Shown here piece after piece: positions 1-7,417 of a stretch of 35,935 nucleotides of DNA. The DNA is from Prevotella sp. (GTDB lineage Bacteria; Bacteroidota; Bacteroidia; Bacteroidales; Bacteroidaceae). How positions within the stretch are numbered: position 1 is the stretch's first letter; every line of letters starts with the position of its first letter. The position numbers were made by a program, and so were the translations under genes. The stretch spans positions 1 to 35,935 of the forward strand of contig JAGAWQ010000006.1 in NCBI GenBank assembly GCA_017941345.1. Reading direction: 5' to 3'. The notes beneath the pieces were generated by a model. The model saw only the letters and a program-made list of their open reading frames with translations, did no database searches and was not told the origin of the DNA.

Positions 1-41
1 TGAAGTGAACCCAGAAAGTTGGACACAACTGAAAGGTTCAA

Positions 42-578
42 ATGAAAAAAGAATTTAGTTTAGAAGAAAAGATGTCCGCAATTGGGTTTGTGTTCCAAGG
101 CGAGTCAGCCCGTTCCGTGTCCCGTAGACTCCACTTAGGCCATCATATTCTATATGAGTGGATAGAGAGTTACAAACTCCTTGGCATTGAAGGTCTAAAA
201 TTAAAGCTGAAGAAGAAAAAGAGGCTTTCATATGAAGAAAAATGCAAAATTGTTCGTGAATATCAGGAAAGTGAATTAACTTTGTTCCAGCTTTCAGCCA
301 AATATCAATTGTCAAGCTCGATAATTGGCAATTGGGTTAAATTGGTTGAGCGAAATGGATTTGAAGCACTGGAATCTCGACGATCCAGGCATTTCCAAAC
401 TGGTGAGCATATGGTTAAACGACTACCAAAAGAAGAGTACGAGAAGGAGAACGAGCGTCTTCGCAAGGAGAACGAACGCTTAAGACTGGAGAATCTCCTG
501 CTAAAAAAAGTGAGAGCCTTAGTCGAGGAAAGAGAAGCCCGAAACAGAGCGATTGGGCATGGGCCATCGAAGAACTAA
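42..578 (+). CDS. IS3-family transposase OrfA (helix-turn-helix subunit)
   Basis: This 178-aa basic protein has two helix-turn-helix-like segments, at about residues 5-50 and 60-115. A leucine-zipper-like coiled coil (about residues 130-160, rich in KEN/ERLR repeats) follows, as in OrfA of IS150-type elements, where it binds the terminal repeats and multimerises. A slippery run of seven A followed by G (503-510) falls near the end. In frame 0 it reads Leu-Lys-Lys-Val. A -1 slip there enters the orfB frame and would make the OrfAB transposase. The tail beyond the slip site is the short unshifted end. The ATG at 42 lies just inside the left repeat. Confidence 0.92.
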   Translation: MKKEFSLEEKMSAIGFVFQGESARSVSRRLHLGHHILYEWIESYKLLGIEGLKLKLKKKKRLSYEEKCKIVREYQESELTLFQLSAKYQLSSSIIGNWVKLVERNGFEALESRRSRHFQTGEHMVKRLPKEEYEKENERLRKENERLRLENLLLKKVRALVEEREARNRAIGHGPSKN

Positions 579-625
579 GGCGTAATGAACATGCGGACTT
601 AGATGTCCTGCTGGAGCTCAAGAAG

Positions 626-1414
626 ATGGCGCGTAGTACATTCTATTATCACCTCAAGCATCACAAGAAGCAAGACAAGTACAAGGAAGTAAAAGATATG
701 ATATACATCATATTCCATAAGCATAAAGGACGTTACGGATACCGGCGTATAACGCTGGAACTCCGTAAAGATGGCAGTCTTATCAATCACAAGACAGTCA
801 AGAAGCTTATGGACGAAATGGAACTGAAGAGCGAGGTGAGGAAGGTGAAATTTCACTCCTATAAAGGAGAAGTTGGCAAGACTGCGCCTAATATCATAGA
901 CAGGGATTTTACAGCTGAAAGACCTTATCAGAAGCTGGCAACAGACGTGACCCAGATGACGATAGGCGGACGCAAGATTTACCTGTCACCTATACTTGAC
1001 ATGTGCGATGGTGAGATCCTTGCATATTCAATCACAGAGAAGCCGAACATGGAAATGGTACTCGGTATGCTCAACCAGATGTACAGGCGTATAAAGCTGC
1101 CTGAGGGCGTCGTATTGCACTCTGACCAAGGATGGCACTACCAGCACATAGCCTACCAGAATAGTCTAAAGAAACATGGCATTATCCAAAGCATGTCTCG
1201 TAAGGGAAACTGTCTAGACAATGCCATGATGGAGAATTTCTTTGGTCTCATGAAGTCGGAACTGCTGTATCCAGGCAAGTACACATCAGCAGACACCTTC
1301 ATCAAAGACCTGATAGATTATATAGAATACTATAATAACGAGAGAATAAAACTGAGGCTTAATGGCATGTCGCCCGTACAATACAGGAAGATGCTTACAG
1401 CTTCGATTGTTTAA
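626..1414 (+). CDS. IS3-family transposase OrfB (DDE integrase domain)
   Basis: The 262-aa open segment carries an HTH_21-like N-terminus and an rve integrase core. The DDE triad is Asp107 (ATDVTQM), Asp167 (HSDQG) and Glu203 (DNAMMENFFG), with the 35-residue D-to-E spacing typical of IS3. The frame stays open upstream of this ATG to the slippery site at 503-510, and the intervening codons encode typical OrfB N-terminal sequence (IEELRR, then LLELKKMARSTFYYHLK). The functional product is therefore probably an OrfAB fusion from 42 to 1414 made by -1 frameshifting, not a protein started at 626. The stop lies just before the right terminal repeat. Confidence 0.92.
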   Translation: MARSTFYYHLKHHKKQDKYKEVKDMIYIIFHKHKGRYGYRRITLELRKDGSLINHKTVKKLMDEMELKSEVRKVKFHSYKGEVGKTAPNIIDRDFTAERPYQKLATDVTQMTIGGRKIYLSPILDMCDGEILAYSITEKPNMEMVLGMLNQMYRRIKLPEGVVLHSDQGWHYQHIAYQNSLKKHGIIQSMSRKGNCLDNAMMENFFGLMKSELLYPGKYTSADTFIKDLIDYIEYYNNERIKLRLNGMSPVQYRKMLTASIV

Positions 1415-1501
1415 CTGTCCAAACTTTGGGGTTCACTTCAACCCCTTGTGTCACTTTTGTGTAGTAGCCTTCAATATTAGCTGGACCGACAAGCGGCATT
1501 C

Positions 1502-1565
1502 TCTACCGTATTTCTTTGTCCACCCCTGCATTTTCTGCCCGATATATTTGCATATCTCGGAAATA
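1502..1565 (+). repeat. 64-nt dispersed repeat, copy 1
   Basis: Positions 1502-1565 match 17703-17766 with a single difference (G at 1559, T in the other copy), in the same orientation. Flanks are unrelated. It includes TATATTTG (1543-1550), and its TTTG at 1547-1550 serves as the -33 box of the promoter below. Both copies lie in intergenic DNA upstream of a rightward gene. Confidence 0.85.
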
Positions 1566-1578
1566 TTTCGTATCTTTG
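1547..1578 (+). promoter_or_regulatory. Bacteroidota-type promoter for the smalltalk/holin-like/M15 cassette
   Basis: A -33 TTTG (1547-1550) and a -7 TATCTTTG (1571-1578) are separated by 20 nt, which matches the Bacteroidota sigma factor consensus. Transcription would start near 1585, about 75 nt before the first small ORF. The -33 half lies in the 64-nt dispersed repeat. Confidence 0.7.
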
Positions 1579-1659
1579 CAATGTAGTGGAAGGGTAGTAT
1601 AATACCTTGAAGCACATGGAATTAACCCGATTTATTAACACCTTAAAAACACAACGATT

Positions 1660-1749
1660 ATGAACAAAACATGGAAAATGGTGCTCCAGGCACTCAGTTA
1701 CTTCGTCAGTCTTCTCCTCGGCGCTGCTGGTGGTGCCACAATGATGTAG
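1660..1749 (+). CDS. Smalltalk-like 29-aa membrane peptide
   Basis: This ORF of 29 codons begins MNKTWKMVLQ and continues with one hydrophobic segment rich in Leu, Ala and Gly. The length, the Met-Asn-Lys-x-Trp-Lys start and the single helix resemble the 'smalltalk' peptides of Bacteroidales, which usually sit just upstream of a peptidoglycan amidase or peptidase gene. Here a two-helix membrane protein follows after 3 nt, then a broken M15 peptidase, which is the same kind of context. An A-rich leader (cttaaaaacacaacgatt) precedes the ATG. Function is unknown for the family. The match is by pattern and context only. Confidence 0.6.
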   Translation: MNKTWKMVLQALSYFVSLLLGAAGGATMM

Positions 1750-1752
1750 GCT

Positions 1753-1977
1753 ATGGAAAACACAGGATTCAAAATCTCTCAGTACGCTTGTGCGGTGCTG
1801 CTCATCGTGAGCAGCATCGCGCTGGTGGCGTATCAGGTGGTCGAAATCAGCGACGTGGCCTCCGGACTGCTCTACTACGTGGCGCAGTCGTTCCTGCTGG
1901 CAGGCTCCATCTTCGGACTCGACCAGTATGTCAGAATCATTAAACGGCAATACCATGAAAGAAACACAAATCAATAA
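1753..1977 (+). CDS. Small two-helix membrane protein, holin-like
   Basis: This 74-aa protein has two predicted transmembrane helices (about residues 10-30 and 36-57) and a charged C-terminal tail (IIKRQYHER). It starts 3 nt after the smalltalk-like peptide and overlaps the start of the M15 peptidase remnant by 23 nt. The topology and gene order resemble a holin next to an endolysin, or a small membrane protein that helps export a cell-wall enzyme. No family-defining motif is recognised, so the holin role is an inference from size, topology and neighbours. Confidence 0.55.
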   Translation: MENTGFKISQYACAVLLIVSSIALVAYQVVEISDVASGLLYYVAQSFLLAGSIFGLDQYVRIIKRQYHERNTNQ

Positions 1978-2371
1978 CATCCGGCTCTCAGCCCATTTTC
2001 AGCTGAACGAGTTCCTCCGTCTGGACAAATATCCGGACAACGTCCCCACCATCTACCAGTTTGCCGCTATGGTCTACGGTTGTTAGCATCTGCTTGAGCC
2101 AGCCCGCACGGAGGTAGGTCCCATCATCATCAACTCCGGTTTCCGCAATCCCCGCGTCAATGCCCTGGTTGGCGGTGTCCGTAACTCGCAGCATCTGATG
2201 GGTCAGGCTGCCGACATCCGTCCCAAGGACCCACAGCAGTTCCAGCACTTTGTCGATAACCGGACCTACATAACGGGAAAACAGCTCTCTCACGTGAAAT
2301 ATTCCTCCAAAAGGAGTGATTCTCTCAGATTTTATTTGTACTTTTGCCATGCCATTGATGATTTTGCTTGA
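1955..2371 (+). pseudogene. Broken M15-family peptidase (D-Ala-D-Ala carboxypeptidase-like)
   Basis: The frame from the ATG at 1955 reads as an M15A/M15_3-type peptidoglycan peptidase: FQLNEFLR near the start, then EPARTEVG, INSGFRNPRVN and the zinc-site motif SQHLMGQAADIRP, in which His and Asp of HxxGxxxD would bind zinc. A TAG stop at 2084-2086 interrupts it between the N-terminal segment and the catalytic core. After about 2260 the sequence no longer resembles the family and runs to an early stop at 2369-2371. The gene therefore carries both an internal stop and a lost C-terminus. It probably derives from a phage or mobile lysis-type cassette. Confidence 0.75.
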
Positions 2372-2417
2372 CTTGATTTGCAGCACTAAGGTAAGTGAAA
2401 AATCTGACATGGCAAAA
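2326..2417 (+). repeat. Crossed pair of inverted repeats upstream of the GH106 gene
   Basis: CAGATTTT (2326-2333) and TTTTGCCATG (2342-2351) are each matched by their reverse complements, AAAATCTG (2399-2406) and CATGGCAAAA (2408-2417). The order is a, b, a', b', so both stems could form only as a pseudoknot-like fold, or the pair records a small inversion. A TACTTTTG -7-like box (2339-2346) lies inside. The rest of 2372-2517 has only a 34-codon ORF from 2409 with no recognisable relatives. Confidence 0.5.
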
Positions 2418-2517
2418 TCCTGGGCCGCTCGGCTCTGCCGCTTGACACAGCAAGAACTTTTTGTTGCTCAGGAACTTGTAAAGAAAGTTAAACTAAAATG
2501 CTGCGGAATTTAGGTCA

Positions 2518-4974
2518 ATGAAGAAAATTGCGTGTTTATTTTTGGTATGTGTGTCTGCTGTTATGGCAGTTGCACAGAGATATCGGAATGATTTTATTTC
2601 GCCGACTGACGGGCAGCGTTCATTGATAATATGGCAATGGATGGATGGGCTTGTCAGTAAGGAGGCTATCACGAAAGATCTGGAGGCTTTCAAGGCTGCT
2701 GGACTATCTGGCGTACAGAATTTTCAGATTGGCGGTGACCAGCAAAGCAGGATCGGTGACCCCACCTGCGCTATCGGTTCAGAGAAATGGAAGTCTATGA
2801 TGCGTTGGACGATGGATGAGTGCCAGCGTCTCGGACTCACCTTCGGTACCCACAACTGCCCCGGATGGTCATCAAGTGCCTACGGAACAGTGACACCGGA
2901 ATATAGCATGCAGAAACTTGTGTTCTCAGAAACAAAGATGCCCGACACAGCTGTTGGCAAAGGCAAGAAAAAACCTATCTTTATTAGTGTCGCACTCCCT
3001 CGTCCAAAGGTTGACGAAAAATACAACTATTACGAAGACATCTGCCTCTTGGCACTTCCTGACGACAGCATTGTCATGAAGGAAAACATAATAGACCTGA
3101 CACAGTATTTTGACAAGTCATCTCAGATAGCAAACGTTCCTTCTGCCCTTGCCAAAGACATTTCCGGGTATAGCCTTCTGCGTTTCGGACACACGACAAA
3201 CGGAAAGACCAACGAAGCACAAGCCCCTCTGTCGGGACAAGGGCTGGAGTGTGACAAGATGAACAGGGTGGCTGTAAAGGCCTTTTGGGATGCATATCCA
3301 CAGATGCTCATAGACATTGCAGGACCTCATGCCGGCAAAACGTTTAATATAATAGAGATAGACAGCTATGAGGCTGGCGGTCAGGATTGGAGTGTGGTTT
3401 TGCCAGATGAGTTCTTGAAACGGAAGAAATATGACATACTGCCATACCTGCCTTACATCGTAGGGCGCAACATCATCGGCAGTAAGGAAGAGTCGGCACG
3501 ATTCAAGAAAGACCTTGTAGATGTTGTCACCTCACTCTTTGCAGAAAACTATTATGGCTATATGAATCAGCTGGCACGCAAGACACCCGGTATGCAGCTG
3601 ATGATAGAGCCGTACGGTACAGGCGGGCAGAAGCCATTCCAAGTGCTCGATATCAACAAGATACTCAAGGAGGCAAACAGCGCAGTCATAGCGACAGAAT
3701 TCTGGGTAAAGCCCGAGACATGGGGTTGGAAAGACATGAAGCGTCATGAGCAGGTGATGAGAAATCTGCAACGCCCGTTGCTTGCCGCAGAAGCCTTTAC
3801 GTGCTGGCCTCTTCACGCATGGAAAGACGACCCGCAATCCTTAAAGCCGATATGCGACAAAGCCTACTGCAATGGTGTTAACAGGATGATGCTCCATGCA
3901 GGCGCCTGCAACCCATGGACAAATGTAGAGCCGGGAATGTCATTCGGCATCTGGGGCACACATTTCGTACCCAATCAGACATGGTGGAAAGCTGGTGGAG
4001 CACGCGCACTATTCGACTACATGGCACGCTGTCAGTCGCTCCTGCAACGTGGTGTGCCGACGAAACAGCAATGGAAGGGAACGGATAAGTTCATGACCTA
4101 TCAGCGCACTGACGGAGATAATGACATACTGTTCCTCTGTAATCCTACAAACGAAAGCGTATCAGACACCATTCGGCTTGCCTCCGTTGCCAAAGGCAGG
4201 AAACTGGAGATATGGGATGCATACAATCTTACTATGCAGAAGATAGACGACAGACCTATGATACTCTCCATAGAGCCGTACGGTTCAAGATTTATCATTA
4301 TCTCAGATACAGAGACATCTTCTGAAACGCCACGTCCTGAAAACCAACTGCTAACCTCACTCCCGACCAGCGACGGCAGGACAGAGATAGACAAAGGGTG
4401 GAAGGTGGCTTTTCACTATAAAGACGCTGATGACATCATTGTTGATAATGACACTCTGTTCGACTGGACGACATCCTCTGACAGCAACGTAAGATATTTC
4501 TCAGGGACAGCGACATACAGCAATTCGTTTACCATTAAGAAACTGAAGAAAGACGCACGCTATATCATCAGCTTAGGTCAAGTAAAAAACCTTGCCTCTG
4601 TAACCGTCAATGGCAAGCCCTTCCCCATTCTATGGAAGGCACCATTCCTATTGGATATCACCTCTGCCATACATAAAGGCATCAACACCATAAGCATTGA
4701 CGTTACCAACCTGTGGCCTAACCGCATGATAGGCGATGAGCAGGAGCCAGACGACATAGAATGGTCAGAACCCCTGACATACACCTATGCCCCAGGCAGT
4801 CCTACGGCAGGTCGTTATATGGCAAAGATTCCCGAGTGGCTGAGCAATGGCACCCCACGCCCCTCCAAAGGAAGAAAGACCGTCGGATGCTTCAAGTTCT
4901 TCACAAAAGAATCCCCCCTGCTTCCATCAGGATTGTTGGGTTCTATAGAACTATTGACTACGAAAACAAGATAA
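2518..4974 (+). CDS. GH106-family alpha-L-rhamnosidase-like glycoside hydrolase
   Basis: This 818-aa secreted enzyme has a signal peptide (residues 1-19, ending AVAQ). Its N-terminus is typical of GH106: a WQWMDG strand, KEAITKDLEAFKAAGLSGVQ, then HNCPGWSSS. Conserved acidic motifs IIEIDSYEAGGQDW (about 278-291) and MIEPYGTGG (about 362) are candidate catalytic or calcium-site segments. A beta-sandwich module occupies about 620-818 and ends in the usual FKFFTKESPLLPSGLLG signature. GH106 enzymes release L-rhamnose from plant pectins, arabinogalactan or microbial glycans. It is shorter than many GH106 proteins (about 1000 aa or more), but both ends look complete. Two fucosidase-type genes follow on the same strand, suggesting joint attack on a glycan with rhamnose and fucose. 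Confidence 0.85.
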   Translation: MKKIACLFLVCVSAVMAVAQRYRNDFISPTDGQRSLIIWQWMDGLVSKEAITKDLEAFKAAGLSGVQNFQIGGDQQSRIGDPTCAIGSEKWKSMMRWTMDECQRLGLTFGTHNCPGWSSSAYGTVTPEYSMQKLVFSETKMPDTAVGKGKKKPIFISVALPRPKVDEKYNYYEDICLLALPDDSIVMKENIIDLTQYFDKSSQIANVPSALAKDISGYSLLRFGHTTNGKTNEAQAPLSGQGLECDKMNRVAVKAFWDAYPQMLIDIAGPHAGKTFNIIEIDSYEAGGQDWSVVLPDEFLKRKKYDILPYLPYIVGRNIIGSKEESARFKKDLVDVVTSLFAENYYGYMNQLARKTPGMQLMIEPYGTGGQKPFQVLDINKILKEANSAVIATEFWVKPETWGWKDMKRHEQVMRNLQRPLLAAEAFTCWPLHAWKDDPQSLKPICDKAYCNGVNRMMLHAGACNPWTNVEPGMSFGIWGTHFVPNQTWWKAGGARALFDYMARCQSLLQRGVPTKQQWKGTDKFMTYQRTDGDNDILFLCNPTNESVSDTIRLASVAKGRKLEIWDAYNLTMQKIDDRPMILSIEPYGSRFIIISDTETSSETPRPENQLLTSLPTSDGRTEIDKGWKVAFHYKDADDIIVDNDTLFDWTTSSDSNVRYFSGTATYSNSFTIKKLKKDARYIISLGQVKNLASVTVNGKPFPILWKAPFLLDITSAIHKGINTISIDVTNLWPNRMIGDEQEPDDIEWSEPLTYTYAPGSPTAGRYMAKIPEWLSNGTPRPSKGRKTVGCFKFFTKESPLLPSGLLGSIELLTTKTR

Positions 4975-4977
4975 ACT

Positions 4978-5055
4978 TCAAGACAGCCCTTGCTGCTTGC
5001 GATATTCCTGTGGTGTTGTCCCCGTTACCTTACGATACATACGTATGAAGACGCT
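4978..5055 (-). pseudogene. C-terminal remnant of an AraC-type (or hybrid two-component) regulator
   Basis: On the minus strand, codons from about 5055 down to the TGA at 4978-4980 read FIRMYRKVTGTTPQEYRK, then QQGLS and stop. This is the standard end of an AraC-family DNA-binding domain (second helix-turn-helix plus PxEYR), common in PUL regulators. Nothing upstream of about 5060 continues the domain, so only some 22-25 codons survive. The stop lies 3 nt past the stop of the convergent GH106 gene. The find implies that a regulator gene once faced the GH106 gene and was removed by a rearrangement upstream of the next gene. Confidence 0.75.
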
Positions 5056-5146
5056 ACAAGTGACGAAAATGGCAGATGATGGAGCGCATATTTTATCTGT
5101 ATGAATAAGTTACGCAAATTACACTCTAGTTTTTATGAAAAAATAT

Positions 5147-5154
5147 TAACTTTG
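5147..5154 (+). promoter_or_regulatory. -7 box of the esterase/fucosidase transcript
   Basis: TAACTTTG matches the TAnnTTTG consensus, followed by an A-rich leader up to the ATG at 5180. No good TTTG -33 box is seen at the usual distance. It would serve the coupled genes at 5180 and 7417. Confidence 0.5.
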
Positions 5155-5179
5155 CACAAGTTTTAAAAAACAATAAAAA

Positions 5180-7417
5180 ATGAAAAGGGCAATTGCATAC
5201 ACAGTCATAGCTCTCTTTTCTTTGGCTTTACAAGCAGAGAGTATCAGGGTGCTATACATAGGAGATTCTGTTACAGATGGAGGATGGGGCAACAGCGCAG
5301 GACATTCTGTCCCATCTGACAAACGTAACCAATGGGACAAGAATCATATCTTCGGACATAGTTATATGATGCTATGTGCTGCACATTTCCAAAGTACTTT
5401 GCCTGAAAATGACTACGAATTTATGAATCGAGGTATCAGTGGTGATGATCTGACAAGACTGGAGGCTCGATGGAAGAAAGATTGTGTGGCCATGAATCCT
5501 GATATACTTTCTGTGTTGATAGGTACTAATGATATTAATTATTATTTAGAAAATAAGGATTCTGATTTTGACTTCACTGATTGGGAACAGCGTTACCGAA
5601 ACTTACTAAACATGGTTCGCAACACAAATCCCAAAGTAAGATTCGTACTTGGAACTCCATTCGTGGCTAAGGTTGGAAAGATTGGAGCAAGTGAGGATTT
5701 CGCTTTACGCGATAGCATGATTCATCGTCTGTCTGACATTGTTGTCGCTATAGCAAAAGACTATAATGCTATACTTTTATGTTACGACAAGCTGTTTGCC
5801 TCACAGAAAGAAAATCATCCGCTTGTATCAATGTCTCAATGGATATGGGATGGCATACATCCTACAGCTGCTGGTCATAGGCTGATGGCTGATTTATGGA
5901 TTAAAGAATGCAGTCATCTGTTGCGTATTGACAACCGTAAAACAATTCCTGTCCCCCAAGAAGTATTGAACAAGTGCCCAGAGGGACCATATCAGGCTAC
6001 TTGGCAATCGGTTGCAGAACATTATCGCACTCCACAATGGTTCAAGGATGCTAAATTCGGTATCTTCATTCACTGGGGTGTCTATAGTGTACCAGCTGCT
6101 GGCAGTGAATGGTATCCCAAGCACATGTATAACGGTTTGAGTGCTTCGCATCGAAAAAAGTGGGGCGATCAGAAGTCATTTGGATATAAGGACTTCATCC
6201 CTCTTTTTAAAGCAGAGAAGTTTGACCCTCTACAATGGGCAGAACTCTTCTATGAGGCAGGAGCTCGCTATGTTATACCAACAGCAGAACATCATGATGG
6301 CTTCGCTATGTATGACAGTCAGTTGACACGTTGGGATGCAAAGGATATGGGACCTCACCGAGATATTATTGGAGAACTGGCAGAAGCAGTTCGCGACAAA
6401 GGTATGAAGTTCGGTGTCAGCAATCATCGCATTGAGAACTGGGACTTCATGTATCCTCTCAACATGCCACTCGATGCCACAGACCTTTTCGACCCTGACT
6501 ATGCAGACCTGTATGGGCCTCCCCAGAAGCCTATTCTACAAAGCGGAATGGGGCCAAAAGCGCTGGCAGTCCCTGCCACAGGAGGCGCGACAGAAGCTAT
6601 AATAAACGAATCGACTGAAGAAGGGCGTCATCCTCAAAGCGAAGCATTCCTTAATGAATGGGAATTGCGTGTCCATGAGATAATAGACCAATATCAGCCA
6701 GACCTTTTATATTTTGACAATGGCATCAACTATCGTTCGCTCGACCCATGGAAACTACGCATAGCACGTTACTACTATAATAGTGCATGGCAATGGGGAA
6801 AAGAGGTTAGCATACAATCGAAGTCACAGGCCTATCTGGCTGGTTCCATAATGGATTTTGAGCGTGAAAACCGTGCTCCACGAAAGCCATACGATCGTTA
6901 TTGGCAAGTTGACGACCCTATCGGAAACAAGTTTGGATACATTGAAGGCCTGAAGTTGCAGAGCGCAGAAGGTATCATACGTAATCTCATTGATAACATC
7001 TCATGTGGAGGTAACCTTTGCCTTAACGTTTCTCCTCGTAGCGACGGAACCATCCCAGGTAATCAACAACAGATACTCCTTACTATCGGAAAATGGCTTA
7101 AACAATACGGTGAGGCAGTCTATGCTACACAACCATACAAAATATTTGGTGAAGGACGTAATATCCGCTACACCTATAAGCCCTCTTCGTCTGCGAAGGA
7201 AAATGATATTGTTTATCTCTTCATCAAGCAATGGGACGGAAAACCTTTCACCATTCAGAGCATTAGTACTGATAAGGTAAAACATATCACCTCTCTTTCA
7301 AATAACAAGAAAGTTTCATTTGAGTCAACCGCAGACGGAATGCTCGTCAAAGCCACTGATGAAACTGCTGTAGGCAAGTCCGTCGCATTCCGGATTGAAA
7401 TAAAATCTTTAAAATAA
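5180..7417 (+). CDS. Fused SGNH esterase and GH29 alpha-L-fucosidase-like enzyme
   Basis: This 745-aa secreted protein (signal peptide about 1-19) joins two catalytic modules. Residues 22-250 are an SGNH/GDSL hydrolase with GDSVTDG (Ser30), a block-II glycine (NRGISGDDL), GTND (115-118) and DGIHP (Asp224, His227), so Ser-Asp-His are all present. Residues about 270-745 are a GH29 fold with WFKDAKFGIFIHWG, AEHHDGF and the nucleophile-type YFDNG (Asp513), plus a C-terminal beta module. GH29 enzymes cleave alpha-L-fucosides; SGNH domains remove acetyl or other acyl groups. A plausible role is de-acetylation and de-fucosylation of one side chain by one polypeptide. The stop overlaps the start of the next gene by one base (TAATG), so the two are translationally linked. 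Confidence 0.87.
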   Translation: MKRAIAYTVIALFSLALQAESIRVLYIGDSVTDGGWGNSAGHSVPSDKRNQWDKNHIFGHSYMMLCAAHFQSTLPENDYEFMNRGISGDDLTRLEARWKKDCVAMNPDILSVLIGTNDINYYLENKDSDFDFTDWEQRYRNLLNMVRNTNPKVRFVLGTPFVAKVGKIGASEDFALRDSMIHRLSDIVVAIAKDYNAILLCYDKLFASQKENHPLVSMSQWIWDGIHPTAAGHRLMADLWIKECSHLLRIDNRKTIPVPQEVLNKCPEGPYQATWQSVAEHYRTPQWFKDAKFGIFIHWGVYSVPAAGSEWYPKHMYNGLSASHRKKWGDQKSFGYKDFIPLFKAEKFDPLQWAELFYEAGARYVIPTAEHHDGFAMYDSQLTRWDAKDMGPHRDIIGELAEAVRDKGMKFGVSNHRIENWDFMYPLNMPLDATDLFDPDYADLYGPPQKPILQSGMGPKALAVPATGGATEAIINESTEEGRHPQSEAFLNEWELRVHEIIDQYQPDLLYFDNGINYRSLDPWKLRIARYYYNSAWQWGKEVSIQSKSQAYLAGSIMDFERENRAPRKPYDRYWQVDDPIGNKFGYIEGLKLQSAEGIIRNLIDNISCGGNLCLNVSPRSDGTIPGNQQQILLTIGKWLKQYGEAVYATQPYKIFGEGRNIRYTYKPSSSAKENDIVYLFIKQWDGKPFTIQSISTDKVKHITSLSNNKKVSFESTADGMLVKATDETAVGKSVAFRIEIKSLK

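Larger units (their letters stand above)
1..1440 (+). mobile_element. Complete IS3-family insertion sequence (IS150-like)
   Basis: The element is bounded by imperfect 25-bp terminal inverted repeats, at 1-25 (begins TGAAGTGAACCC) and 1416-1440 (ends GGGTTCACTTCA). They match at 21 of 25 positions. Inside are two overlapping frames with the orfA/orfB layout of the IS3 family: a helix-turn-helix protein and a DDE integrase. The window begins at the first base of the left repeat, so the left flank and any target duplication cannot be seen. Both frames are open and the DDE triad is present, so the copy may still be active. Base composition is more AT-rich than the glycosidase genes that follow. 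Confidence 0.93.

Noticed and set aside
626-626. ATG at 626 as the true start of IS3 OrfB
   Set aside because: The frame is open and OrfB-like from the A7G slip site at 503-510, so a frameshifted fusion explains the protein better. The coordinates are kept only as the open segment.
2409-2513. 34-codon ORF (MAKSWAARLCRL...) upstream of the GH106 gene
   Set aside because: It has no recognised family, no clear leader and overlaps the inverted-repeat region. It is mentioned only as open frame.
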